A stretch of 64,000 bases of DNA from Pleurostoma richardsiae (taxonomy: Eukaryota > Ascomycota > Sordariomycetes > Calosphaeriales > Pleurostomataceae). Each line of letters starts with the position of its first letter. The first letter of the stretch is position 1. The translations under genes and the position numbers were made by a program. The stretch spans positions 558,001 through 622,000 of the forward strand of contig JANBVO010000015.1 in NCBI GenBank assembly GCA_030052745.1, written 5' to 3'. The notes below the pieces were generated by a model. The model ran no database searches. It saw only the letters and a list, made by a program, of their open reading frames with translations, and had not been told where the DNA came from. Positions 12,347-23,001 of the stretch are shown one piece after another.

Positions 12347-12825
12347 AAGACTAGATGGTCCGGTGCGACGGACAGACAAAAAGAGCTATATAATATCGGG
12401 AAACAAGAGATAACACGTATTTGTTCCTGCCTGCCAGGCATTACATAAAGAACCACAGCGTCACTAGTACAGAGCGGAGGATCACCTTTCCTGCGAATTG
12501 AACCTGGGAGGGGTTATCCTTTACCCAGAGTTACGCCGATCTTCATAGGCCCTATGTTATGCCAACGTGACACCTTCACAATAGTAATCGTCTATAAAGG
12601 AATCTACGCTTCCTTGTTCGGCGGCTCTGATTTTGTCTCGGTGACAGGTAAGATGCCGACTGCTCAAGTACAGACTGGGACGCGTTAACCCATCTTCGGT
12701 CCAGATTCTAGTATGCCATGCTATCTATGCCGCCTTCATAATCAGGAGACAAAAAGACAGTGTGACGTCTACCGAAATGTGGTTAATGTATCACACGGAC
12801 TCTGCAGTATCTACAGGGATTGTAC
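12347..12825. other. Convergent intergenic region
   Basis: Lies between the 3' ends of the permease (+) and the glycosidase-like gene (-). No gene, RNA or repeat recognised. Confidence 0.5.
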
Positions 12826-14658
12826 TCAATCATCAAGATCCAAGACTACTATAGACACCTGCAAGCCACGCAATCCCGCAGCTGCAGCAAGCGTGTCACC
12901 ATTATCAATGTGCCAGCTAGCGTCCCCCCAGAGAGTTTGAGCCACCGATGCTGCCTTTACCCCTTCTGGAAGGATAACTTTGATGGTCCCCGTCAGGTCA
13001 CTGTAATTGAGGTTAACGACGCTTAAAAGCGCCTGCTTCTTGTGCTCGCTGACCCACGTTGCCGCGTCGACCCTACTTCCCCCTCTGACAGTCAACTTCT
13101 GTTTCAGTGGTGTTTGGAGCAGGAAATGAGCGACCAAATCGCTTGTCATAACCTTTGCCAGCTTCTGAGTAAACCGAGACAATTCTGATGTCGTGGGATA
13201 ATCCCATGCCACGAGACCCTTGGCGCCGTGGTTGACAGCAAGGAGAGACATCACATCCTCCTCACCCTCCGTCGGATACCGCGTCCAGAATGATTCATTT
13301 CCAAACGCCTGTGGTGCTGTCCAATGCACCTTATTCCAGCCGATAATATCGTCACGTCGGTAGAACTCGTCGATACGGTCTGAGATGTCTTCGAACACAC
13401 CGTTACAATCGTCACACCCGCAACATCCGTATGTCGCATTGCAGGGAGTCTCATATACGGTCGACCAGCTGGTATTCGTGCTGATGGGATAGACATCGCT
13501 TATTATGACTTCTCCACCCTTGGCATAGTCCGAATAATAGAAGTCGAAGCAGTTCAACGCCAACGATGACGGGTGGTAAGGGTCTAACTGCCACAGTTTC
13601 TCGCGTGCAATCCCGGTTGAGTTGGTAGGGCTGCTTTTGCCATCCGGCTCATCGCTCTGGTACCAGAGAAGAATTGAGGGATGAGTCCGGAGCTGGCTTA
13701 CTTGCTCTATCATGCTGGTATCGTTTGTTGGGCTCCATATTACGTCGTACTGAAGAAAGAGACCCAGGTCCTTTGCACGGTCGAGATAGGGTTGGAACTC
13801 ATCCCACGGAAAGGAGCTGTCGCCCAAGCTACCGGTCGGTACGATGTGGATCATATTGTAGCCCATTCCAGCGAACTCATCAAGCGTAGTCACATTGCTG
13901 TCCCAATACAAGCTCCACTGCACTTGTCGCTGTTAGTGGGTTTCCTCTGAAAGGGATCTCATGCTCACCATAGTAGGTATAAGGAAAGATAGGCTTCCAT
14001 ATGCTCATCTTCCCCTGCTGGACCCAAAGACCACCGAGCAGATTGTCGATCCTCGAGACGCTTCCATAATCCTCTGGATATGGGAGTCGGTAAAGATCTG
14101 TTGAAGCGGTATATATCGCGCCACTGGGAAGCGTTGCTCTCAGTGTGATATTGTAGGGCCGCATGCTTGCAGAGAGAATTCTGAGATCTAGTGGGATCTC
14201 ATTATCTCTCGACCCAACGTTGACAATGCCAGTTGTCAATAGTCTGGCTCCCGACAGGATCTCCAGTTGCAGTGCGGCAGAACCGCCCAGGGGCGACTCA
14301 GATGCGTACTTGGAAGCGATGGGAGCTCCAAGCTGGCGTGAGATCCTAGCGTCCACAACGAGACTTCCCTCAGTGTCTGTATCAAGATAGATGCTCATAC
14401 GAGGCTTAACAATGAGTCTCAGAAGAGGCTCAGCCGAGACTGTAGGGTAGTCAAACGAACCGCCCGGGTTGAAGGAAGCATTTCTTCTCATTATATTAGC
14501 ATCGGGATGGATTGCTACAGACATCTGGGGGACACGGACGACGGACGATAGGCCTTACCGCACCATATATCAACGCCGGTCGGGTTGTTGAATTGTGCTT
14601 CCAACCCTGTAATAGCGATGGCAAAAGAAAGTATCTTGAGATACATGTTGCTCGGCAT
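12826..14658 (-). CDS. Secreted TIM-barrel glycoside-hydrolase-like protein
   Basis: Probably an extracellular glycosidase; exact GH family not recognised. Exons: 14540-14658, 13969-14483, 12826-13922; 576 aa. The start at 14658 gives a short hydrophobic signal (a second Met lies at 14646), followed by the mature GVDIWCGKAYRPS. Residues about 40-190 look like an all-beta N-terminal module. The C-terminal part has barrel-like features: GYNMIHIVPTG, IWSPTND and WYQSDEPDG, where the Asp-Glu-Pro is a plausible acid/base, then NGVFEDISDRI, GWNKVHWTAPQAFG and HGAKGLVAWDYP. Numerous NxS/T sequons and a cluster of five cysteines (CNATYGCCGCDDC) fit secretion. It is divergently transcribed from an alpha-L-fucosidase across 649 bp, which suggests joint action on one fucosylated glycan (inference). 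Both introns end in AAG. Confidence 0.8.
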
Positions 14659-15307
14659 CTTAAGTTCTAAGCGATGACAGCAACTTCAGCAACTTTGCAT
14701 TTCCAGTACTAAGTTCTTGATGTCGGCTAATGAGAATGCAAACCGCGATGAAGCATGATGATCGATTTTTTAAGGGCGGTATGCATCGTAGAACCTAAAG
14801 TACTCCTAGCAACTATCGTGCAACCATCGCTATGATACTGGAACCTCGCGGCGCCGGCCGACAGAATCGAGCGGTACGTTACATGATCATCGAGGTATTA
14901 GGATAAACGCCTCGGACTCTCTTCTAGTGCGCACTTCTAGGAGCGGGGTGGGTTTATGCTGATCCACACTGATAAGAGAACATGCTTTGCTTTGCTTCTG
15001 GCCGGTACTAACCGGTCCGCCGGCGCCCGGCCCGGCCCCCAATACCGCTACGAGAGATCTTAACTTACCGGATCATGCTCGGTCCGACTACATAGTAAGG
15101 CCCTGACGATAGTAGCCAAAGTGGAGATATAACGTTTACAGAACGTTACATTCTCAATTAGGCGACCGAGATTGCTGTACGGAGTGTTTAGCAAGGAATG
15201 ATGCCAAATGTTTTGCCCCTCCCTTAAAGAGCTGGGTATACCCAAGCTGTATCACGGACCACAACAGCATCCTGCACTCTCGACCCCAGTGAAACAACAC
15301 TACGAGA
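14659..15307. promoter_or_regulatory. Shared promoter region, glycosidase-like / fucosidase
   Basis: The 649 bp between two divergent start codons must carry both promoters. It contains GC-rich blocks with several CGG/CCG triplets (14849-14862, 15008-15035), possible Zn2Cys6 half-sites; no specific operator can be assigned. Confidence 0.5.
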
Positions 15308-17683
15308 ATGCTGTTGGTGGCGCGCGGCTATCTCATGGTCTTCGGCCTGTTGGCCCTATATGTTCAGGCGGTACCGTGTTCCCCTCAAGCTGGTAGCTCG
15401 TCCGTACCGCTGGATATATCAGCCTTTTTCAACAACAAAGCCTTCGGTACTCGTCCCGGCGAAGCAGCGTTTGACCCCAGCTACCAGTCATATCCGGCTC
15501 CGACGTTCGACAGTCATCACTTCAAGTCGCCTGACACGGGTTTACAGTACAACCTCCCTGGTTACAATGGCCCTGACCGGCCGGACAACCTCATATGTGA
15601 CAGCCAAGTCATCGCCGTTAAGCCTGGCAAGTATTTTTCAGCGTCGTTCCTTGTCGCGGGAGATGTGGAATCAGCTACTGTGTCCGGGAATGTGACCTTC
15701 GCCTTCACCGACAACAGCACGTCACAATACGAATTACGCAGCCTTAACTGGTTCAGTTTCTTGACAATCAACCGCGGTGCAATTATTTTTCCTAGCCGGT
15801 ATACCAGCAATGGGACGAACTATAATACCACCCACATATTTGAACGCACTGCGTCTCTCCCTTGGGACAAGGAGCTGGCCTCGATTACCCTACCCAGGAC
15901 CACAAACACGACAACTGGTAGAATGCACGTGTTTGCTGTATCCCTGTGGCAAGGACACAATGTCTCCGTTCAAGATCTTCGCCCAACTCAGAAATGGACT
16001 GGGTCAGGCGCTCAGGTCATTGAGGTGACGCTCAATAATGCTGGTACAGAGTGTGTTGCCGGCCCGGGCCTGAGGGTATCAATCTCCGGTCATGGATTCG
16101 AAACAACCGAGGTTGGTCATGTTAAGCGCCTCTGTCCCGGAGATCAAAAAGTTGTGAAGGTTGGGCTTGAAGGGCATTCTTCCGCCGCTACAAAGGCATT
16201 AGTGGTACTCGACGACGGACTGCATTCTGGAACGTTCATTTTCCATGGCGTTGAAATCGGCCTCAGTGAGTGGAGTTCAGACCTGACTACTCTGGCTAAG
16301 CACGAAAGCCCAGAGTGGTACAACAATGCCAAATTCGGCATCTTCATACACTGGGGCCCCTACTCCGTGACCGGCTGGGGCAACAGCTCGCCGTATGAGA
16401 GCTACGCTGAGTGGTTCTGGTGGTACTCCACACATCATCCTCAAGCGGATAGGTCTGACTTCTACGACTACCGCTTGAGGACTTTTGGAGAGGATTGGGC
16501 ATATGACGACACGTTCCAGAACTTCACGGCTGCGAATTTCGATGCCAGGGAATGGGTAGATCTAATTGCGGACGCCGGAGCCAGGTATTTCGTCATCACT
16601 ACTAAGCACCACGACGGGTTCGCGTTGTTTAATGCTGCCGGGACAACGAACCGGTCTGCTATACATTACGGACCCAAACGGGACTTACTACGTGAGCTCT
16701 TCAATGCAGCTGAGACGTATCACCCTGACCTAAAGCGTGGTACATACTTCTCACTACCCGAGTGGTTCAATCCTGACTTCGGGCCGTATGGATTCGACCA
16801 ATTTCCTACCAATTCGACTACTTCATGGCCCGGAATACTAGCCAACAACCCTTACACGGGGGTCAAAGAGCCATACACAGGCCGCGTTCCTATCAAGGAT
16901 TTCATCACTGATCTCATGGTTCCACAAATGGAGGTGCTAGCATACGACTACAGTACGGATATAATGTGGTGCGACTGCGGAGCCGCTAACGGGACCGCTG
17001 AATTCGCGGCGAGATGGTGGAACACAGCACGCGAGGAAGACCGGCAGGTCACGATCAACTCCCGCTGTGGCATTCCCGAGGCTGCAGACTTTGACACTCC
17101 CGAGTATCAAACATTTTCGGTCGCGCAGCATCGCAAGTGGGAGAGCAACCAGGGCATGGACCCATATAGCTACGGCTATAATCGGGCAACTCCACCAGAC
17201 GCATATATGAACGTCAGCACTATTATCTACTCCCTTGTGGATATGGTATCGAAGAATGGCAACTTTCTACTGGACATTGGCCCTCGAGCCGATGGTACTA
17301 TTGTCCAGTCCGAAATGGATCATCTCCGCGAAGCGGGCAAGTGGATCAAAACTCACGAAGAAGCTATCTTCGACACCACGTACTGGTTTATCCAGAGTGA
17401 AATTTTAGGTGGCCCAGATGTGAGATTTACCCAGACCAATGACGCGTTCTACATCTTGTTCCTGGAAGAGCCGGTAGTTGGCTCAGGGGGATTTGTGTCT
17501 ATAAAAGCTCCTGTGCCAATCTTGGACGGGGACTTGATTACTTTCCTGGGAGACGGGAGCGCAACACCGTTGCCTTGGGTGTTTGACACACAAGAAGGCA
17601 TCTCCACGCTGAGAATCAAGACCTCGGAGGAGTTATTGTCCAATGGTAGCTATTGCTGGGTGTTTAAGATTGAATATCGATAA
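15308..17683 (+). CDS. Secreted alpha-L-fucosidase, GH29
   Basis: Retaining exo-alpha-L-fucosidase that removes terminal fucose from plant or fungal glycans outside the cell. Intron-free, 791 aa, longer than bacterial GH29 enzymes because of a roughly 300-residue N-terminal beta-rich module. A signal peptide ends near residue 22. The GH29 core starts at about residue 335 with EWYNNAKFGIFIHWGPYSV and YAEWFWWY, continues with FNAREW-like FDAREWVDLIADAGARYFVITTKHHDGF (fucose-binding HHDGF), and has the predicted nucleophile in DIMWCDCG (about residue 560). The later block VDMVSKNGNFLLDIGPRADG is diagnostic for the family. Many NxS/T sites are present. It is paired head-to-head with a second secreted glycosidase-like gene. 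Start at the first Met, directly preceding the signal peptide. No frame problems. Confidence 0.95.
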   Translation: MLLVARGYLMVFGLLALYVQAVPCSPQAGSSSVPLDISAFFNNKAFGTRPGEAAFDPSYQSYPAPTFDSHHFKSPDTGLQYNLPGYNGPDRPDNLICDSQVIAVKPGKYFSASFLVAGDVESATVSGNVTFAFTDNSTSQYELRSLNWFSFLTINRGAIIFPSRYTSNGTNYNTTHIFERTASLPWDKELASITLPRTTNTTTGRMHVFAVSLWQGHNVSVQDLRPTQKWTGSGAQVIEVTLNNAGTECVAGPGLRVSISGHGFETTEVGHVKRLCPGDQKVVKVGLEGHSSAATKALVVLDDGLHSGTFIFHGVEIGLSEWSSDLTTLAKHESPEWYNNAKFGIFIHWGPYSVTGWGNSSPYESYAEWFWWYSTHHPQADRSDFYDYRLRTFGEDWAYDDTFQNFTAANFDAREWVDLIADAGARYFVITTKHHDGFALFNAAGTTNRSAIHYGPKRDLLRELFNAAETYHPDLKRGTYFSLPEWFNPDFGPYGFDQFPTNSTTSWPGILANNPYTGVKEPYTGRVPIKDFITDLMVPQMEVLAYDYSTDIMWCDCGAANGTAEFAARWWNTAREEDRQVTINSRCGIPEAADFDTPEYQTFSVAQHRKWESNQGMDPYSYGYNRATPPDAYMNVSTIIYSLVDMVSKNGNFLLDIGPRADGTIVQSEMDHLREAGKWIKTHEEAIFDTTYWFIQSEILGGPDVRFTQTNDAFYILFLEEPVVGSGGFVSIKAPVPILDGDLITFLGDGSATPLPWVFDTQEGISTLRIKTSEELLSNGSYCWVFKIEYR

Positions 17684-18527
17684 GTGGAGGGTCCATTATA
17701 ATAAAAGTTCGTTAGGCGATTCTTGATGAGCGAGCTACCATAGCCATGACCCTTGTGGGTTACTGAGGACGTGGGCTGGTAAGCTTCTGATCTGCCCTTT
17801 CAACTATTGGCATAGTAACTCTCGCGCTCAATAATCATTCCGCCCGCGCAAAGATTAATTAGGTACAGTCTCCACCAAGTCAGCTGGTACCTACAAATCC
17901 CTGTCCTCTCCTCTTCTCCCCCGTTTACCGCGTCTCATATCCCCATTGAATCTTTTCTCCATTCCCCGGGTCCCTCGAACGTGACTCTCGAAGGTGACTC
18001 GCCGCAGGGTCTTAGGTTGTGGAACCTTGAGAGGCAATTCTCCGCCCAGCATCCTAGCAACCCCAGATTCGGCGATCGACAATACCCCGGACCTCCCGCC
18101 GAAAGAAATCACTGGGGTCGTGGGGCAGGGAACTCTACCCCACCACCAATTCCCGCCCATAGATTTCGGTGCGGAGGCTGGTGAGAGGATTTTGTCTCGG
18201 CGGACGCCGGCTAGCCAGTAGGAACTTTGGAGTTACCATCGGCCGTCCCCATTGGTACTGGCTGCCAATAAGCCCCTTTCACCAACGGCACGGGCCCTGC
18301 GACAAGCACATTGTACACAATGTCTTCCTCGAGGGTCTCGATTTAAAAGATTCGGGACTGTCAAGAACTTGGTCGAGGACATCTTGTCCCGTAACACCTC
18401 TCCTTGAACTGCAGAAGCTTCTCCGGCAGAACCTTCTCCGGACACACATTTACCTTCGGAGCTCCTAAGGACCCAGATCTGTCTGTTCTGCTCTCCAATT
18501 GCTCTGTCTCTGTCCCGCTCCTTTACC
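17684..18527. other. Intergenic region
   Basis: 3' flank of the fucosidase and promoter of the FAD monooxygenase fusion. A pyrimidine-rich tract (17899-17945) occurs. Open frames here (for example 18233-18616 minus, 17891-18160 minus) carry no recognisable motif. Confidence 0.5.
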
Positions 18528-21231
18528 ATGGCACAAGACAAGTCGTTCAAGGTGGTCATCGCAGGGGGTAGTGTAGCCGGGCTTACCTTAGCCAACATGC
18601 TGCAGCTCACCAACATAGACTATGTCATACTGGAAGCATACCCTCATATTGCTCCACAGGTTGGGGCCAGCATCGGCCTACTCCCACACGGCAACCGCAT
18701 CCTCGACCAGCTCGGGCTATTCGATAAGATCAAGGCCCTCTCTCCCCCGATTGATAGCTTCACTTTCCGGGACCGATATGGCGTACCCGTTGCTCAGCAA
18801 GGCGGCATATACCGCTCTTTCATGGAAAGGTGAGGATTACCCAGTGCTGTAACTTAGCCGTGATCGAGGTCTCACAGATCGCGACGCAGACATGGCTTCC
18901 CAATTGTATTCCTTGACCGTCAGATGGTCCTTCAAGTTCTATACGAAAACCTGCGAGACAAGTCTAAAGTCTTGACGGAGAAACGCGTCACCAGGGTCGA
19001 GCTCAGCGAGAAGGGTGCCACAGCCTTCGCTACAGATGGCTCTTCGTATGCGGGAGACATCGTTATCGGTGCCGACGGCATCCACAGCACAGTTCGAGAG
19101 GAAATGTGGAGGCTCGGTGACAAGCTCCAGCCCGGGTGGTTCGCACCCTCTGAAGCCGAGGGTGAGTGGCCCTTGGAGGTAATCCCCGGCGCCGCATCTG
19201 GTGGTCTGACAGGTACGCAGCGATACCTTGCGACTATAGCTGCATTTTTGGGATATCCAACCCATGCCCTGGCATAAATCCGGGCGCGTTGAACTCCATC
19301 TTCCGCGAGAAGAGCTCATATCTTGTTAACGGCGGGCCAGCCGGCAGAGTGTACTGGTTCCATTTCGCGAAGCTACCCAAGCGGCTCCACGGCTCCGAGA
19401 TTCCTCGATACTCCAAGGCAGACCTAGACAAAGCGCTTAAGGAAAGGGCGGACGACAATATTCTGCCAGATCTCAAGTTTTCCGCTCTAATCAAGAACAA
19501 AGTCGCTGCCACGATGACCGCGCTGCCAGAATACGTGTACAGACGCTGGCACTTCAACAGAATTATTACAATTGGGGATTCAGCGCATAAGGTAATGGTA
19601 CAGATTACCACTTCGTGTGAGTCCGGCTGCTGACTGCTGCAGTTCCATCCGATTGGTGGCCACGGCGGCAATGCCGCCATAGAGAGCGCTGCCACACTGG
19701 TCAACCTGCTCGTGGAAGCTCTGGGGCGTTCATCTTCAGGGCATCTAACAACACCGGAGATCAACGCAATCTTTGAGCGCGTTCAGGAGATCCGCAGGGA
19801 CAAGACTGTCACTGTCAACAAGTACTCGCACGAGCAACAGCGAACCGAGTCGCTGGATACACCGCTCAGGAAGATCCAGGCCCTATATCTCCTTCCCCTC
19901 GCCGACGGAGAGGATATCCTATACAACTTCTCGAGCAACATCCCAGCTAGCCAGAAATTGGATATTGCGGATGTCAACAGAGGCGAAAGGCTGATTCCTT
20001 ATGGGGATGAGCTGCTTTCCTCGCCAAAGAGAAGAGGCCCTTACCAATGGCTCCTCATTGCCATCTACGTGGCATGCGGTCTCCTGGTTCACTACGGCAT
20101 GTGGATCAGGTCTCAGTCGTACGGCCTAGACTCACAGTTTGGGGAAATAATCACAACAGGCACCTTTCCGGACGATCCTGCGTTCCCTCTCAAGCGGACA
20201 TACATCGGTATCCCTGTTATCGACACCTATCTCGTCTTCCTGGCTGCGGCGTACATGCCCGGCCTCTGTGGCTGGGACAAGAGGTTCGGCACTCTACAGA
20301 TGTACTTCCTCGGCCATCTCATCCAGCCCATCGCCATCTGGTCCATTGAGTCCTGCCGAAAGCGCAACGCCATGACCTTGCTCGCTCTGTAAGTCGTGAC
20401 CCTTCGCAGCAGCCCTTTTACGGAGAATATACCTCTCGGCCAGGTGCTAATTTTGTTGTCCCAAGGCCGACCATCTGGTTCACGCTCGTCCAGTGGGCCG
20501 GTGTCGGCATTTACATGCCGCTCTACTATGCTGCCTACACCTGGGTCTCCGACGTTGAACCGTACTGGTGGCCCTTGAACCGCTTCGTGCCGATCCACTA
20601 CGCCAAGTCGCTCCTCTGGGCAAACCTCATCGGTTACGTCCTCCCGACCATCCTGATGTTCTTGCCGTGGAAGGCCCCGTTCACGATCCAAAACTTTGAG
20701 GCGCTATGGCAGCCCGCGCCTATGTTCGTGCCGCTGCTGACGACCATCTTCGGCGCCATCTACAGCTGGCGATACCCCTTGACGCTGGAGGGCAAGCTCA
20801 CGCCGCGCGCCAAGGACCAGCCTGGCGACATCGCAGAACTGAGGCTTATCTACGTCATAACGGGTGCTATGGGAGTCCTGCTGCATTGGGGTGTCATGTT
20901 CAAGCTGCTCAGCTCGACCGATCCGAACCTGACGCTGTCGAGTGTCTTCATCCCGGACTTCTCGGCCACGCCCAAGGTCCTGGGGGAGGGCATCCGCAAC
21001 CTGTTCATGGCGGACTTCTGGGGTTACTACGTGGCCTCATACGTCTGGTGCGCCAGCGCCGTATGGGACCTGAAGCGTGTCGGCCGCACCGACGCTGACG
21101 TCGGCAAGGCTGCCGTCGCCATTCTGGCCGCGCACTTCGTGCTCGGGCCGGGTGCTGTCATGTCGGCAGTCTGGTACTGGAGGGAAGGCGCCTTGGCTCG
21201 CACGATCTTCACCAAGACGAAGACGCAGTGA
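18528..21231 (+). CDS. FAD-dependent monooxygenase fused to a polytopic membrane domain
   Basis: Exons: 18528-18829, 18878-19161, 19221-19591, 19643-20388, 20466-21231; 822 aa. Residues 1-430 are a group A flavin monooxygenase of the fungal PaxM/epoxidase-like type: the dinucleotide fold [11 protein letters not shown], the DG motif [10 protein letters not shown], and [15 protein letters not shown], which contacts the FAD ribityl chain. This part would epoxidise or hydroxylate a lipophilic substrate using NAD(P)H. Residues about 470-822 hold roughly eight hydrophobic segments, starting at [17 protein letters not shown] and ending near [15 protein letters not shown], with conserved-looking aromatics and acidic residues in loops. 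The fusion is open across all junctions, so it is not an annotation artefact. The membrane half resembles in size and character integral-membrane terpene cyclases, which act right after such epoxidases in meroterpenoid pathways, but that homology is unproven. No PKS or prenyltransferase lies nearby. Confidence 0.88.
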
Positions 21232-23001
21232 GCTGGCCTCCTGGCGCGCTGTGATAGGCATCTGGCATCTAGCCCAGGCTGTTAGCCGACGCTACGTATC
21301 GACAAGCAAGGCCAGCTCATCGCGCCCCAGCCCGCCTAGGGGAGCGGGATGTTTCATTGCCTGTGGCGCTGCTAAATAGATAGCGGGAGGAGGATTCACC
21401 TATGGATATCAGAGCCGTAGCCCCCAGCTCCAGCACCTCCTCGCGCCCCTGAACTATTAATGCAAGGAGACAGAGACGTCCTGGGTGGCAGGCCTTGCTC
21501 GGATTCGCACTATCTAAACATTATTATTCCCCAGCGGCTACAGAAGCAGGTGCATGGCAATGGTCATTGAAACCACCTTCAGTCACCATCCTTGGCAAAC
21601 CGAAAGCTTTTTTCTGATCCAATTTCCGGTGTCGGATTTCTCAGAATCGTGTGATGCCTATACTGTCTATCCTAAAAGAGAGAGAAGAATACTGTCATGC
21701 AGCTCCCAGTATCGATGTACTCCCCAATCCTGCCATAATATATGGGCTGCGTACGTCTACGACTCTAGGTGGTAAGCACTGAACGAGTCCTCAGTTACTG
21801 GACATACGAGACAACACTAGCAGGATAGAAGCCAGCCAGTTACGCTCCCGCCATTTGACGGTGCAGTTCGGTGAGACTCGAGCCAGGCGCCGTAGGCCTC
21901 CGCATGCACTGTAACGTGGAGGAATCAAATTAAGGGAGGAGGGGTTCATCGTTTCTACATTTCTACCGCGGCTGAGGCTGGCTAAACCTGGTAGTTAGGG
22001 AGGAGACACGCGCAGGGCGGCCGCTACGGGAGGGGTCTCAGCGGGGAAGAGGGGCGTCCTAGTGTGCCGTTCCGACGTGATGTCCCTGGGCGCTGACCCA
22101 GGAGAGCTCGGCCTCCGCCGAAGAAGATGTGATGCTCGGCCACCGCAGATCTTCGCTGCTGTGGAGCATGGCTAGCTGCTGGATGTGGTCTCGGGCGCTG
22201 GCCGACGGACGGACGTACTTCCGAGGAGTGCCTGAGTGAGTGTTTGTATGTAAATACGTCCACGAGGTACTTGCGCAGAAGACGCATTAAAGCCCCCGGC
22301 CTGCACCCCGCTTCCTCGGCCGATGGACCCCCGCGCATGCTGTGCCTTCTCATCACCGGCACACTGGAAGAGGGGGCAAGAGGGATTAGAGGGTGAGGAA
22401 TTAAGTGTAAGGAGTGCAAGGAATGATGTATATACCGCACTATGTATGGGTTCAGTATGGTTGCAAAACTTGAATTTATTTACGACTTATAGATCGGCCA
22501 GCCTTCACAGCGTACTGCGTAGAATTTAAGAGCCCATATCCGTAACACACTTAATACCCGTATGACAAGCCAAGCCTCATCCGCTCTAGGCCCGAGGCCT
22601 ACCTACAGAAGTAATGTCTAGCCATCCGTCGGGGATAAGCCGTCGCCCGTTACAGGAACCCTGAAGGAGGTGTGATCCCTCCGTTCGGCCACCACCGAGC
22701 CCGTTGGTCGTTTACGTATTAGAACTACCGAGGTGAATTCGGTGAAATCGGTCATTTCGACAGGGGCTCGCCTCCTGCTCTGTGGCTCGTGGTGCCGGCA
22801 GGGGCTTGAGGCTCATGCCGGCCGAGTCTCAATTTGGGTCCGGTCGCTGTTGGGTAACGAAATTCGACTCGGGACCGAATACCTTTACCGCAGAAGACGC
22901 GTCTTCTCTTTCCCATGCCTCTATCCACAGCCGTGTGCTTAAACATTCTGCCAAGTCCGTCTGTTGTCTCTGTACCCGGAAGAAATTCGCCATCACCAGC
23001 T
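21232..23001. other. 1.8 kb intergenic region
   Basis: 3' flank of the monooxygenase fusion and promoter of acetoacetyl-CoA synthetase. The minus-strand frame at 22024-22440 (138 aa, rich in Arg/His/Pro) has no recognisable motif and is probably chance. Nothing else recognised. The synthetase frame is open upstream to 22915 but lacks conserved sequence before 23002. Confidence 0.5.

Noticed and set aside
22024-22440. 138-aa minus-strand open frame as a gene
   Set aside because: Arg/Pro/His-rich composition without motif and no splice partner; likely chance in GC-rich DNA.
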